Shown in pieces: positions 27,701 through 33,385 of a stretch of DNA of 64,000 nucleotides. Made by a program: the position numbers and the translations under genes. This stretch comes from Telmatactis stephensoni (taxonomy: Eukaryota; Cnidaria; Anthozoa; Actiniaria; Isophelliidae): contig JALIZF010001640.1 in the NCBI GenBank assembly GCA_029948255.1, positions 434,001 through 498,000 of the forward strand, in the 5' to 3' direction. Position 1 is the stretch's first letter. Every line of letters begins with the position of its first letter. Below the pieces are notes generated by a model. That model saw nothing but the letters and a program-made list of their open reading frames with translations. It was not told the DNA's origin and did not search any database.

Positions 27701-30700
27701 GTTTTCAGTACCGTCGCCTAATGCCCAATACTATTCAGAACAAGCTAGTTTTCAACAACCTCCATTAGCCTCAAGCACACAACAACAACCGCATTCAATG
27801 CCCTCATTGCCGTACAATGACTTTGACTTTAAACAAGCAGTAAAAGAGGAAGTAAAAGAGCAACTTAAAAAACGTGATAGGGGCGCGCCGTTTAGCCCAG
27901 GCGATTTTAGAAACAGAAGGAGTGTACGTGGAGTGATTAATTGTGGTTTTTGTGGAAAGAGAGGTCACGCAATGTTCAACTGTAGATCTTTGCACAATGC
28001 CCAGAATGGTGGTCAAAATCAGTACCAATTTCAAAACCGTGGTGGTCAAAACCAATTTCAAAACCGTAATCGCAACTATAACCCGAATCCACGTAACCAG
28101 AATAGAGAAAATGCTGTTCGTGCCAGTAGGCCCCCTCAGGAAAACTAGGAGGGGCCCCTGTCAGTAAAGAAACTTGTAGTAATGGTAAGATGGGGGCCCA
28201 TGACACTTCTAAACCAAATTCAAAACCAAATTTAAAGTCGCCAGTTACTCAGCGTAAGAGTAAAGAAGTCAAAAAAGCCTAAGAGAAAAACGATAAAGTA
28301 ATCGACCTTGCTAAAAATGTCAAGACAAAAAACGAAAACACAGACAGTACAGCTTCAATTCGAGAGAAATTGTACTTAGAGTCTTTAGAAGTGGAGAACG
28401 TGGCACAAGATCCATGTTCGCGAGAAAATTTAGAAAGCAAGTCCAATATCTCCAGTGAACAAGATTCTGAAATGTCGACTAATCAGTCTCAAGTTCAAGG
28501 CGATTTTCAGACATTGCTAAACAAAATTCCGGAAAAACAAAATTCCGAAGCCAAAGCAAAAGAGGATAAACTGAATTGAAACCTCAGATGGGGTCAATCA
28601 GATTGGCGTAATAGAGCTGACAGGAAACCCAAACAATTCGACATTGCAAGGAAAAATTGGCGAAGTAGACGTGACATTACTTTTAGACACTGGCGCTACC
28701 TTGACCTGTTTAAATTATTCTGTTTGGAAGAAATTAAACAGCTGTGATTTGAAACAAAACAACAATATAGCTTTAGAAGGAGTCAATGGACAACCATTAG
28801 AGATTATAGGAGAGACTACTATTACTTTACGTATACAAGACAGTATTTTTCACATTCCTGTGATGGTTCCGTGTTACGAGAGGGACATCATAAGGAATCG
28901 CCTGCTCTGCTAACTCGTTTATTAGACTTTGAACAAGAGCTAATTACAAGCTAAGCAAGGGTTGGTACTACAAGGCGGGATAGAGCCAGGCCAACCAGAA
29001 AGACTTTCCTTAGTCGGAGTGGCTGTCAGAAGGAGTTCCTTACTTGACCACTTTCCTTACTTAGGGCTGTACTTTCCAATTAACACTGAGTCGTACCCCG
29101 AACTTGCCTCGCTAGTTTGTACAAAGGCTAAAGAGTGTGCGAGTGCAACAAATATCGACAGTCCTTAAATAACAACTAAACTAAAGCTAATTTCCTGTTT
29201 ACATCACGTTTGGAGTCAAAGAGAAACCCTACGTTGGTCTGTTTGGGTTATAGTGAAAGAGGGTGCGTCACACAAGTCGAAACAATACACAAATCCTACA
29301 AACAAAACGGTCAAGGTTACAACACTTAAAATGCTTAACTAGTTAATTACTGAAAAATACATTGAGGTTAATAAATACATAATTACTGGAAATCTGTAGC
29401 GTAACACGTGACTGTGTCAGTACCGTGATATCTATAAAAACATTCGAAATTCCTGCCGTAACCGTGCCGTAACCGTTCGGTGTCGTTTTCACAGTCGTAC
29501 GAAATCTACTCTAAAGCCACTTGGTCTTTAACATTTGTAGCTTTGCATTCATTAGAAGAACCATTATTGCCTCTCAAAAAAATACAGGTTTTACAAGTAA
29601 AATAAATTGCCATCAATTATCTGGAAATTTTGAGTTTAACTAATAACGGTTTATTTATAAGTGGATTTGATTCTATAGAAAACGATTGACGTCTAGTAAT
29701 GCAAGGTGCAAAGCACGATATCAAAGTTTGAGTGGTCAATTTCGCTTCGTTGGATTTGGCAATGATATTTAATATCAGATACGGTCTAGCTATATGATAG
29801 ATGTTTGCTGTAAATGTGGACTTTCCGTTATATGAAGATATTTTTGTTGTTGATAATAGTAATCAGCATGGGCGTTTCCGATATGTTTCTTTGAGGTGAA
29901 ATAGGCGATTTAGTTTGGTTTTAACATGAAACAAACGATTGTATATTGCACAACTGGGACTAGTTTTTATGGCTCAATAGTAATCTGTGTCATTCGTTTA
30001 GACGACTAGTATTGAACACTCCAACCTGTCTTCGCTATGATATTTAGTTCTCCGTTTTGCTTCTGTAAATAAAAATTATTTTATCTGACACGCTTCAAAG
30101 AAAGACTATTAGAAATTCTACTGCAACCTAGATTTGACTTTATTTACAATATTTTGGTGAAGGGAGGGAAAGGGAAGCACATTTTTCTCAATAATGTCGA
30201 TTCTTTGGAGAAATTAGTCCGCATTTTGGGAATTCTAATATGGCTGTTTCGTTGACGTGAGAACAGCTTTGAAATATAAGTTGCAACTTTCTCAATTCGA
30301 AAAACGTGGCTCTGATGATACCTAGTCAAGAGTAAAATCTGCAAACTATTCTGTGTAATCCATGCAACAAAGCAGTACTTACGGGATTGCTACGACATGG
30401 GCTAAATCTGTAGGCGAACCAGATCTCGTCAGAGTAATAGTGACTGTTTTGTTACCACTAATAGGTTCAGTTTGATCTTGGCTTGTAGCGGCTTGAAATT
30501 CGACTGTCGCAGCAGATAGTGCTGCAGTACAGAAACAAGCCATTAGTAAATGTTTTGGCGATCAATCTGTTGTTTGTGCTAAGACATTGACTAGTGGAAA
30601 TGACAGTTGAAAGGAAGACAATTTTTTCAACTTACACTATCGTACTAAAAGATGTCAGTAGTAGATTTAGATGTCGAAAATCAATGATATCTTTATTCCA

Positions 30701-30976
30701 TACACAAACAATGGAGTAAAAAGGATGCAAACAAGAAGTGTATATAAGATACTTATTAGTCATGAAGGACATGTAAAGGACAATTTCCAAATAAACTATT
30801 AAAGAATATTTTGCAACTAGATCAGTTAAATATTGATATGTCTCCTCCATCAATAAAGTATCTATCAATATATCAATTGGTATCTGCATAAACTATGTTT
30901 ACTTACCCAAGTCAGTGCAGATGCCCAATAAGAGCAAAATTACCACAACAACTTGAAGTCCAACAAAACTGGACAT
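732..30976 (-). CDS. Multi-Calx-beta-domain single-pass membrane protein (28 exons, about 1460 aa)
   Basis: Hand-assembled exons in gene order: 30907-30976, 30383-30521, 24286-24515, 23092-23209, 22056-22300, 21578-21695, 20062-20300, 19478-19595, 18911-19152, 18666-18777, 17955-18187, 17222-17330, 16174-16400, 15801-15909, 13177-13409, 12638-12737, 12100-12329, 10213-10321, 9705-9943, 9241-9349, 7472-7701, 6596-6710, 5749-5972, 4378-4483, 2026-2255, 1890-1916, 1221-1326, 732-747. Every junction has AG/GT and keeps frame; the total is 4383 nt. Layout: signal peptide (1-23), twelve Calx-beta-like domains (24-1411), linker, transmembrane helix (about 1429-1454), four-residue tail. Acidic runs such as DDTVVEEDESF and domain-end NDD/NDDG match the Calx-beta fold, which binds Ca2+ in Na/Ca exchangers and recurs in FRAS/FREM, ADGRV1 and integrin beta-4. 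No CSPG, LamG, GPS or exchanger segment is seen, so it is none of those orthologues. The likely role, an extracellular Ca2+-dependent adhesion or matrix receptor, is inference. Confidence 0.88.
872..1170. mobile_element. Possible diverged TIR element in the last intron
   Basis: The ends AGGCCTGTACACACGATGCA and (reverse) AGGCACGGAACACGCGGACG, both leading into GATGCAA, form an imperfect inverted repeat of about 300 bp. The GATGCAA-rich arms recall the 306-bp element at 55511-55816, but similarity is partial and no target duplication is clear. Confidence 0.35.
1221..1916 (-). CDS. Linker micro-exon (1890-1916) and transmembrane exon (1221-1326)
   Basis: The 27-nt exon encodes EQISEKQAQ, a polar linker. 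The next exon encodes ELLDKRKN followed by a 26-residue hydrophobic helix (YVIVFSVATG... to ...FIFVLY), residues about 1429-1454. Basic residues KRK precede the helix. With the signal peptide this gives a type I topology, with all Calx-beta domains outside the cell. Phase fixes the micro-exon acceptor: the alternative AG two bases downstream breaks the frame. Confidence 0.75.
2026..4483 (-). CDS. Calx-beta domain 12, membrane-proximal (exons 4378-4483 and 2026-2255)
   Basis: Residues about 1300-1411. The N-half (TFVRCANSTVSVSEDKKT then SFILKREGVISRATPI) was found by looking for the expected phase and length; both exons use GTAGGT donors. The C-half reads VDGTAYDKADYKPV, VIFTPGQVYKKLDVEIVDDD, NEETENFAIKI and ends ITINDNDS. 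An open frame on the opposite strand over 4357-4566 is a shadow of the N-half. Confidence 0.85.
2781..3700. repeat. Intron repeats: poly-C, tRNA-like sequence (minus), A/G-rich and T/C-rich flanks
   Basis: The intron 2256-4377 holds a C run (2781-2798). It also holds a tRNA-like sequence on the minus strand (about 3175-3255) with a TGGCGCAGTCGG A-box-like part and GGTTCAAAACC B-box-like part. A second B-box-like GGGTTCGAGTCC lies at about 3549-3560 on the plus strand. Acceptor stems do not pair, so these are more likely SINE or tRNA-pseudogene pieces than working tRNAs. A/G-rich DNA (3100-3168) and T/C-rich DNA (3575-3640) flank them. Confidence 0.4.
5749..6710 (-). CDS. Calx-beta domain 11 (exons 6596-6710 and 5749-5972)
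   Basis: Residues about 1187-1299. The N-half reads VHLYCDPHGTITQEALED then VVLEREGSTQYNHTIR. The C-half reads SGTAKSSSDFYA, TITFLPGQTRLELNVTF, NVEQDEKFTLQM and ends FTIKNDD. The N-half donor is GTAGAA, weaker than the GTAAGT used by most exons, but phase and length agree with the series. A GATTG/GATGG repeat lies in the intron. Confidence 0.84.
6385..6471 (+). repeat. Pentanucleotide array (GATTG)n then (GATGG)n
   Basis: About five GATTG units pass into about twelve GATGG units between the two exons of Calx-beta domain 11. The switch of one base partway along suggests expansion of a variant unit. A short ORF over it (MDWIGLDWMGWDG...) is an artefact. Confidence 0.9.
7136..7295 (+). repeat. 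Degenerate CCTTAAAACGCC-type short repeats
   Basis: Variants of CTTAAAACGCC recur at least six times at irregular 20-40 base spacing in the intron between domain 11 N-half and domain 10 C-half. They may be the sub-terminal repeats of an old element; no end or target duplication was found. Confidence 0.4.
7472..9349 (-). CDS. Calx-beta domain 10 (exons 9241-9349 and 7472-7701)
   Basis: Residues about 1074-1186. The N-half reads NSFCTAKTYKVHEQTDEY then ITIKRIGATS and uses a GTAAGC donor. The C-half has EARAGEDYESF, VKIINDELVEEEQPFELLL and ends ITIVSND. The acidic NDELVEEEQPF run is the clearest Calx-beta signature in the gene. Confidence 0.86.
8164..8326 (+). repeat. Two direct copies of a 21-bp GC-rich unit
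   Basis: GAGCGCGAAGCGCGAGCCGC(T) occurs at 8164-8184 and 8306-8326, each followed about 15 bases later by GGTTGATTTGA. The core GCGCGAAGCGCG can form a short hairpin. Probably two copies of a larger dispersed unit in the domain 10 intron. Confidence 0.6.
9705..10321 (-). CDS. Calx-beta-like domain 9 (exons 10213-10321 and 9705-9943)
   Basis: Residues about 958-1073. The N-half TYLYFCPPYSTYIREATG, then ALCRVGVLQATHTVE, is almost colinear with domain 6. The C-half begins LCWTSDANNKPHDF, contains ITDDLYGEQEFKKFKVML and ends NVTLHDED. The LCWTS start after a phase-2 intron is shared only with domain 6. Confidence 0.83.
10840..10992. mobile_element. 153-bp inverted-repeat element (MITE-like)
   Basis: AATATTGCTGGGGTGCAT (10840-10857) is repeated in reverse complement at 10975-10992. 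Both ends are perfect over 18 bases. It lies in the intron between domains 8 and 9. No clear target duplication could be fixed. Confidence 0.55.
11262..11546 (+). repeat. Compound minisatellite, AAAATCAAAAGT unit
   Basis: A 12-bp unit AAAATCAAAAGT with AAAAGT and AAAATG variants repeats for about 285 bases in the intron between domains 8 and 9. Both strands are open through it (KIKSKIKIKS one way, LLLILILL the other); these are repeat artefacts. Confidence 0.88.
12100..12737 (-). CDS. Calx-beta-like domain 8 (exons 12638-12737 and 12100-12329)
   Basis: Residues about 848-957. The N-half is the shortest of the series (100 bp): VSISCSSVRHNEGAGAAEM then TISRTGAITLTHQIT. The C-half reads NTAKQPSDYT, IKDDDKVEEDERLTVSC, CSNVLIDIINDD. 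It pairs with domain 5, including the cysteine pattern. Confidence 0.85.
13177..15909 (-). CDS. Calx-beta domain 7 (exons 15801-15909 and 13177-13409)
   Basis: Residues about 734-847. The N-half is NTFYFDPKSV.. then VKVTIKRTG. The C-half has DGTAVSADCTGTSPQSVTF, IQDDSLVEPDESFKVTI and ends VIIKSNDG. The N-half exon uses a GTGAGT donor. The 2.4-kb intron between the halves is full of inverted repeats (13.6-14.5 kb). Confidence 0.87.
13895..14207. repeat. Foldback repeat inside the domain 7 intron
   Basis: The left arm (about 13895-14020) and right arm (about 14078-14207) are inverted copies, for example ACTTCGTGCATCTTGAAAC against GTTTCAAGATGCACGAAGT. The loop is about 55 bases. Weaker inverted similarity extends outward to roughly 13775 and 14280, and a CACAAGCAACATACACAGAC stretch occurs in direct orientation near 13691 and 14558, suggesting nested insertions. 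Confidence 0.65.
14329..14488. mobile_element. 160-bp MITE with 25-bp inverted ends
   Basis: GAGTGATTTTCACCGGACTG at the left is matched in reverse complement (one change) at 14464-14488. The middle contains repeats of TAGACACTATTA type. A related, shorter copy lies near 55225-55335 (shared GTGAAATAG, TTTTCTTTTGTT and TGACTATTAG). Confidence 0.65.
16174..17330 (-). CDS. Calx-beta-like domain 6 (exons 17222-17330 and 16174-16400)
   Basis: Residues about 622-733. The N-half reads TYIYFCPSPQTSVLENAG then ELCRVGVLTARHVVE. The C-half begins LCWTSEGNTQPAITASC, has IKDDTIGETENKNFTISM and ends SLLDND. It closely matches domain 9 in both halves. The short MITE 16994-17075 sits in its intron. Confidence 0.83.
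16994..17075. mobile_element. Short copy of the TA-flanked AGATTTCGTATGAC MITE family
   Basis: Arms AGATTTCGTATGACTGTGAA and (reverse) AGATTTTGTATGACTGTGAA enclose only about 40 bases, with TA on both sides. It appears to be an internally deleted copy of the 135-145-bp elements at 32271-32405 and 42615-42759. It lies in the intron between domain 5 C-half and domain 6 N-half. Confidence 0.6.
17955..18777 (-). CDS. Calx-beta-like domain 5 (exons 18666-18777 and 17955-18187)
   Basis: Residues about 507-621. The N-half (VQFDCPSVTRAPVSEASGSA) is divergent, but exon length and phases fit. The C-half is typical: NSAKEPADYTP, IDDTVVEEDESFYVTC, then NPSCVKREVRILNDD. The C-half has three cysteines, matched in domain 8. 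A tRNA-like sequence (about 18225-18290, plus strand) lies in the intron between the halves. Confidence 0.83.
18225..18290 (+). repeat. tRNA-like sequence
   Basis: AAGTTGGTTAGAGCACGG resembles an A box and GTTCGATTCCC (about 18271) a B box, with an intervening arm of normal spacing. The acceptor stem is not convincing, so a tRNA-derived relic is more likely than a gene. It lies in the domain 5 intron, opposite in strand to the gene. Confidence 0.45.
18911..19595 (-). CDS. Calx-beta domain 4 (exons 19478-19595 and 18911-19152)
   Basis: Residues about 387-506. The N-half starts NTFYIDNVAAY and includes LSITIKRFTNG. The C-half has KADCNGQSPQTIHF, VVDDQIIENRED, VTGIPGNLSVDPNRS and ends FTIVSDDG. 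It matches domain 2 along its whole length, so domains 3-4 look like a tandem copy of domains 1-2. Confidence 0.88.
20062..21695 (-). CDS. Calx-beta domain 3 (exons 21578-21695 and 20062-20300)
   Basis: Residues about 268-386. The N-half reads VSVEFQASSSPDQTEP then TVKLTRTG; the C-half reads SGSATAGSDFDP, YAEDTEVIELKL and ends NLKDDGED. It is nearly a duplicate of domain 1 in both halves. The intron between the halves holds the (CAGT)n array (20381-20925) about 80 bp from the C-half acceptor. Confidence 0.88.
20381..20925 (+). repeat. Very long (CAGT)n tetranucleotide array
   Basis: About 129 uninterrupted CAGT units run from 20381 to 20897, then a one-base slip, then CAGT/CGGT variants to about 20925 and an (AAT)n tail. 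It sits about 80 bp upstream, in gene sense, of the domain 3 C-half exon. Open frames of serine, glutamine and valine over it are artefacts. Expect length variation between individuals and possible assembly compression. Confidence 0.97.
21000..21300 (+). repeat. Likely dispersed repeat ending in a tRNA-like or low-complexity segment
   Basis: The block around GGAGACGGGGCCTACGG (about 21107-21122) through GTTGGTCCGGCCGG (about 21220-21233) is GC-richer than its surroundings and ends with CCGGAAATCGAACACCAACC, a shape like a reversed B box. A degenerate GGTC/CAGTC string follows to about 21330. I recall similar blocks in other anthozoan DNA, but cannot check copy number here. Confidence 0.35.
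22056..23209 (-). CDS. Calx-beta domain 2 (exons 23092-23209 and 22056-22300)
   Basis: Residues about 147-267. The N-half starts NTFFIDNVTAL and continues LNVTIKRSNNG. The C-half carries TADCTGQASQTIQF, VVDDNIVENPD and ends TFTIVSNDG. It belongs to an NTF/ADCTG subclass shared with domains 4 and 7. The two cysteines (ADCTG and VTVC) recur in domains 4 and 7 and may form a disulfide (inference). Confidence 0.88.
24286..30521 (-). CDS. Calx-beta domain 1 (exons 30383-30521 and 24286-24515)
   Basis: Residues about 24-146. The N-half has the opening strand (VEFQAATS) and TVTITLTRSG. The C-half has SGTATSGVDYDP, then FAEPEETIIITL, and ends KLKDDGED. This is a canonical repeat and close sister of domain 3: both C-halves share AYGSK.THTI.LKDDGED. 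The separating intron is the largest in the gene (5867 bp) and carries the gypsy-like insertion 25264-29406. A MITE begins about 20 bp upstream of the C-half acceptor. Confidence 0.88.
24534..24690. mobile_element. Diverged MITE close to the domain 1 C-half acceptor
   Basis: Inverted ends AGTGGGAAACTAACCGTACC and (reverse) AGTGGGAAACTGACCGTACC. The middle, including ATTAGAAATTCCTGCCGTAA, is related to the TA-flanked family copies at 29411-29511 and 42615-42759. It begins about 20 bases upstream of a splice acceptor, overlapping the usual branch-point area. Confidence 0.6.
25264..25880 (+). repeat. Probable 5' LTR
   Basis: The 617-bp segment is bounded by TGTTACG and CCGTAACA, a short inverted pair as is usual for LTRs, and is followed at 25884 by the primer-binding-like site. 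It is supported only by its ends and position, because no matching 3' LTR was seen. Confidence 0.55.
25884..25896 (+). promoter_or_regulatory. Primer-binding-site-like sequence
   Basis: TGGTGGAGATACC lies three bases after the proposed LTR end. TGG complements the universal CCA end of a tRNA primer. I did not assign the tRNA. Confidence 0.5.
26378..28148 (+). pseudogene. Gag of the gypsy-like element (one frame break)
   Basis: An acidic N-terminal part (open 26378-26917) changes frame near 26890-26940 into the main gag (open 26940-28148, 402 residues). The main part has a Retrotrans_gag-type core (FKGDDNEDVRDFISSYTRAA, then YLRGSASAWFNSLP). Q/N-rich stretches and a CCHC zinc knuckle (CGFCGKRGHAMFNC, about 27943-27984) follow. 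Gag packages the RNA into particles. The first part probably belonged to the same ORF, since the other frame continues smoothly across the break; this is inference. Confidence 0.85.
28580..28913 (+). pseudogene. Partial retropepsin-type aspartic protease
   Basis: The catalytic motif LLLDTGATLTCL lies at about 28678-28713, followed by a typical protease body (IALEGVNGQPLEIIGETTI) and stops at 28911-28913 soon after VMVPCYERDII. The C-terminal flap/IIGLD part and all of pol downstream are missing. A lysine/glutamate-rich open stretch (28370-28579) links it to gag. An unrecognised short frame (28962-29168) follows. Confidence 0.75.
29530..30380. other. Intron DNA with no recognised feature
   Basis: The remaining part of the first domain's large intron, between the interrupted MITE and the domain 1 N-half exon. 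Short frames only; no repeat ends, tandem array or RNA gene recognised. Confidence 0.6.
30907..30976 (-). CDS. Exon 1: signal peptide of the Calx-beta protein
   Basis: The exon reads MSSFVGLQ, then a hydrophobic VVVVILLLLG core, then ICTDLG, a classic secretory signal sequence. It ends in a GTAAGT donor (ACTTAC at 30901-30906) in phase 1. The first domain starts immediately after the intron, so the start codon is well placed. An AG just upstream (about 31002-31004 on this strand) could be the acceptor of a 5'UTR intron, so the promoter may lie further right; I did not identify it. Confidence 0.8.
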
Positions 30977-31009
30977 GTTGTAGGATCGCGTGTCTCTTTA
31001 CCTGTTTGA

Positions 31010-31990
31010 ACGGCTATAATTGCTGTTTTGAATAACCCTGCTGGACACGGATACTGGAATCATTCAACTGTTAAATGAACCGAATTCAATGCTTACTCCG
31101 TGCGTCATGCCACTACATTCACGCAATTAATATCGTGCTGTCATTGACAAAGAAAACAACATTTTGTACAGAGATAAACAGAATATTTATAGACAATACC
31201 AAAGCTTGAGTTATCAATTAAATTTGTCTCTAGCAAATGAAAGTAAAACCAGATCAAATAAAATTTATTCAAGTCATAGATTGTCCTTCACACATGGCTG
31301 ATCACTTATTCTAGAATCATTTTATTTCGTCAAAAGACATTCTTTGAATACTTTTAAAACTTATTCTATTGATTTATTTTTTTTCGGTTTCTTTGAAAAA
31401 ATCGTATTTTTAGTCGCTGTCAATCTTTCAGCATTTTGCTCTTTTTGAAATCATATTAGTTCCTGCCAATCTCATTGAATATTGTAATTAAAGCTTATTC
31501 TTGTGCCTTGTGCCGTCTTGTAAAAAACATACATATGTTTTGTAATTAGTCATCACCGATCACAGCTAAAACTGAACTGGATCGGACTGTTCGAGAACCG
31601 TTAAGTTACCATCAAAACAACATTCTTTGAATACTTATATAAATGTTAAAAAATGATGTCTACACCATCGCTAAGAAATTCTAGAACTTTTACGATATAT
31701 TTTTGACATTATCTTCTACTGCTAAGAGCCTGCTAAGATGTTTACATGTTAATTTTCTGATTAATTATTCTCAGAAAAAATATATTTTTACAGGACCCTT
31801 AACTCGATTTCCTTTGCATTGTTCATAAATGTGTGCAACAATTCGTGCAATTAAAACTAAAGTATTTGCTCTGTTCATTCATGCATTTCTTGTCTTTCCA
31901 CGAGATGTGACCAGATTTGTTAAGAATATATTACACACTGAGCTAACACAAAACAAAAGGGTGTAATTAAGGATAGTGATAAGTAGAGTA
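31010..31990. other. Upstream region of the Calx-beta gene; no promoter identified
   Basis: About 1 kb right of the start codon on the gene's 5' side. AT-rich, with no clear TATA/initiator pair, no open frame above 60 codons that looks coding, and no repeat recognised until the composite element at about 31995. A 5'UTR exon could lie here. Confidence 0.4.
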
Positions 31991-32270
31991 TGCTGAGTAA
32001 TTTTTGATGGACAGCCACGCCCCCTAAATGCTACTTGGACAACTATAGCTATGGAATACATTATAAATGTAATTGATACAAAAGGTTTTTCCTCATGTGG
32101 TGTCCATGTGGAATCTTACACAATGTTAAAGGCTTGAGCCAAATGTAATCCTAGATATGAAGCCCAAAAACAAGTACTTCCAGTTTTATAGCAATGGAAT
32201 ATATCATAAAAAATCGAGCAAAATAAGCCTTTAATTTTAGTTTATAAGCGAGGTAATAGAAGTCAACATA

Positions 32271-32405
32271 GAGTAGATTTCGTGTGACTGTGAAAACGGC
32301 ACCGCACGGTCACGGCAGGAATTTCGAATGTTTTTTATAGACATCACGGCACTGACATGGTCACGGCACGGCGCGGTCCGTTTCACACTCATACAAAATC
32401 TGCTC
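32271..32405. mobile_element. Full copy of the TA-flanked MITE (135 bp)
   Basis: Starts GAGTAGATTTCGTGTGACTG, ends with the inverted GAGCAGATTTTGTATGAGTG, and is flanked by TA. TA duplications are typical of Tc1/mariner-type transposition, so a mariner-derived MITE is the best guess. Confidence 0.75.
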
Positions 32406-32647
32406 TATGACAAGCATAAAGCCACGCCTTAACAAGTACTTACAGAATTTTAGTTATGGTATAATGTACATCAATATATATAAAAAAGTCGGTTACTTAA
32501 ACGAAAAGTGGTGGCAGAAAGAAACTGCAACTATTAATCTGTAATTGCTTTTATAGGGCGTAGCTCTATGCTAATCTTATCTTGAATTCATTTATTTTAT
32601 ACTGCTTTCACTATTACGGTATGTTTTGCAATTGCCGATTCTATTAA

Positions 32648-33385
32648 GGTAATTCCGTAGTTTTGCAGTGCGCATCTCTACTGCGCATAGCATAGTTCAG
32701 CCTATTTTGATTTGTTTGATTGTAAAAGATATATATTTGACTTAAAATGATGCAAGCTTTAGTCTTATGAAGTTTTGAACAGTAGACACGCTCTAAGAGA
32801 CGCTTTAGTGGTTACTCGCCTCAGTCCTCTTCGGTCAGAGGCTGTTTACGGCGTCTTGTTTCACACTTTAGCGCGTCGTAGCGCGGAAACTAGCACGGGC
32901 ACCTATTCTTTTTATTTTTGCAAATCAACGGTAATAAGGTTCTCTATCATATATATAATTATAGTCAAGATTCCATTTCCAGTTTTTTAGATATTTTATA
33001 AAACGTGCGGTCGGAAGGTGCTTTCACGCTGCTTCAAGGGCACGTACTATCAACCAATTTTACCTTCTTTCTTGTAGCAAACGCATTTTTACAACAATGA
33101 ATTGCATCATAATACTAGGCTATTGCCCAAAGAGAGAAAATGAGCTCATATTAGTCAGCTAGCACTGCTCAGATTTAAGAAATTAATTATTTTTGACACG
33201 ATTTTGATCTTCGAATCTTGAGCCCTCAATACACAAAAGATGATGTACTTTAAAGCAATCTAGCGCAAAAACGGCTACGGTGACCCCCATTTTTTATTTC
33301 ATTTTTGGGATAAGCAACTCAAAAATTATCACTGTGAGAAGTTTTATGAGAATTCCATTTCTAGTTTTATTTCTACGGAATTACC
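32648..33385. mobile_element. 738-bp TTAA-flanked non-autonomous DNA element
   Basis: GGTAATTCCGTAG at the left and CTACGGAATTACC at the right are perfect inverted ends, each flanked by TTAA (32644-32647, 33386-33389), the piggyBac target. A fragment of the same end occurs at 10615-10640. GTGACCCCC inside is shared with DNA near 14985 and, reversed, near 4770. No transposase is present. Confidence 0.72.

Larger units (their letters stand above)
25264..29406 (+). mobile_element. Ty3/gypsy-like retroelement, gag and protease only (4143 bp)
   Basis: It starts TGTTACGCGACAC and ends GTAGCGTAACA, and is flanked by the 4-bp duplication CGTG (25260-25263 and 29407-29410). A probable 5' LTR (25264-25880, TG..CA ends) is followed by a primer-binding-like TGGTGGAGATACC. 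Gag with a zinc knuckle and a partial aspartic protease follow. No reverse transcriptase, RNase H or integrase is present, and I could not find a second copy of the LTR; only the terminal GTAACA is shared. It lies antisense in the largest intron of the Calx-beta gene. It resembles a deleted or TR-GAG-type non-autonomous element. Confidence 0.82.
25220..29511. mobile_element. 145-bp TA-flanked MITE interrupted by the gypsy-like element
   Basis: Left part 25220-25263 begins GAGCAGATTTC; right part 29411-29511 ends GAAATCTACTC. TA dinucleotides flank both (25218-25219 and 29512-29513). Without the retroelement and one CGTG copy the MITE is 145 bp, the same as the intact copy at 42615-42759. So the MITE inserted first and the retroelement later. 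Confidence 0.85.
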
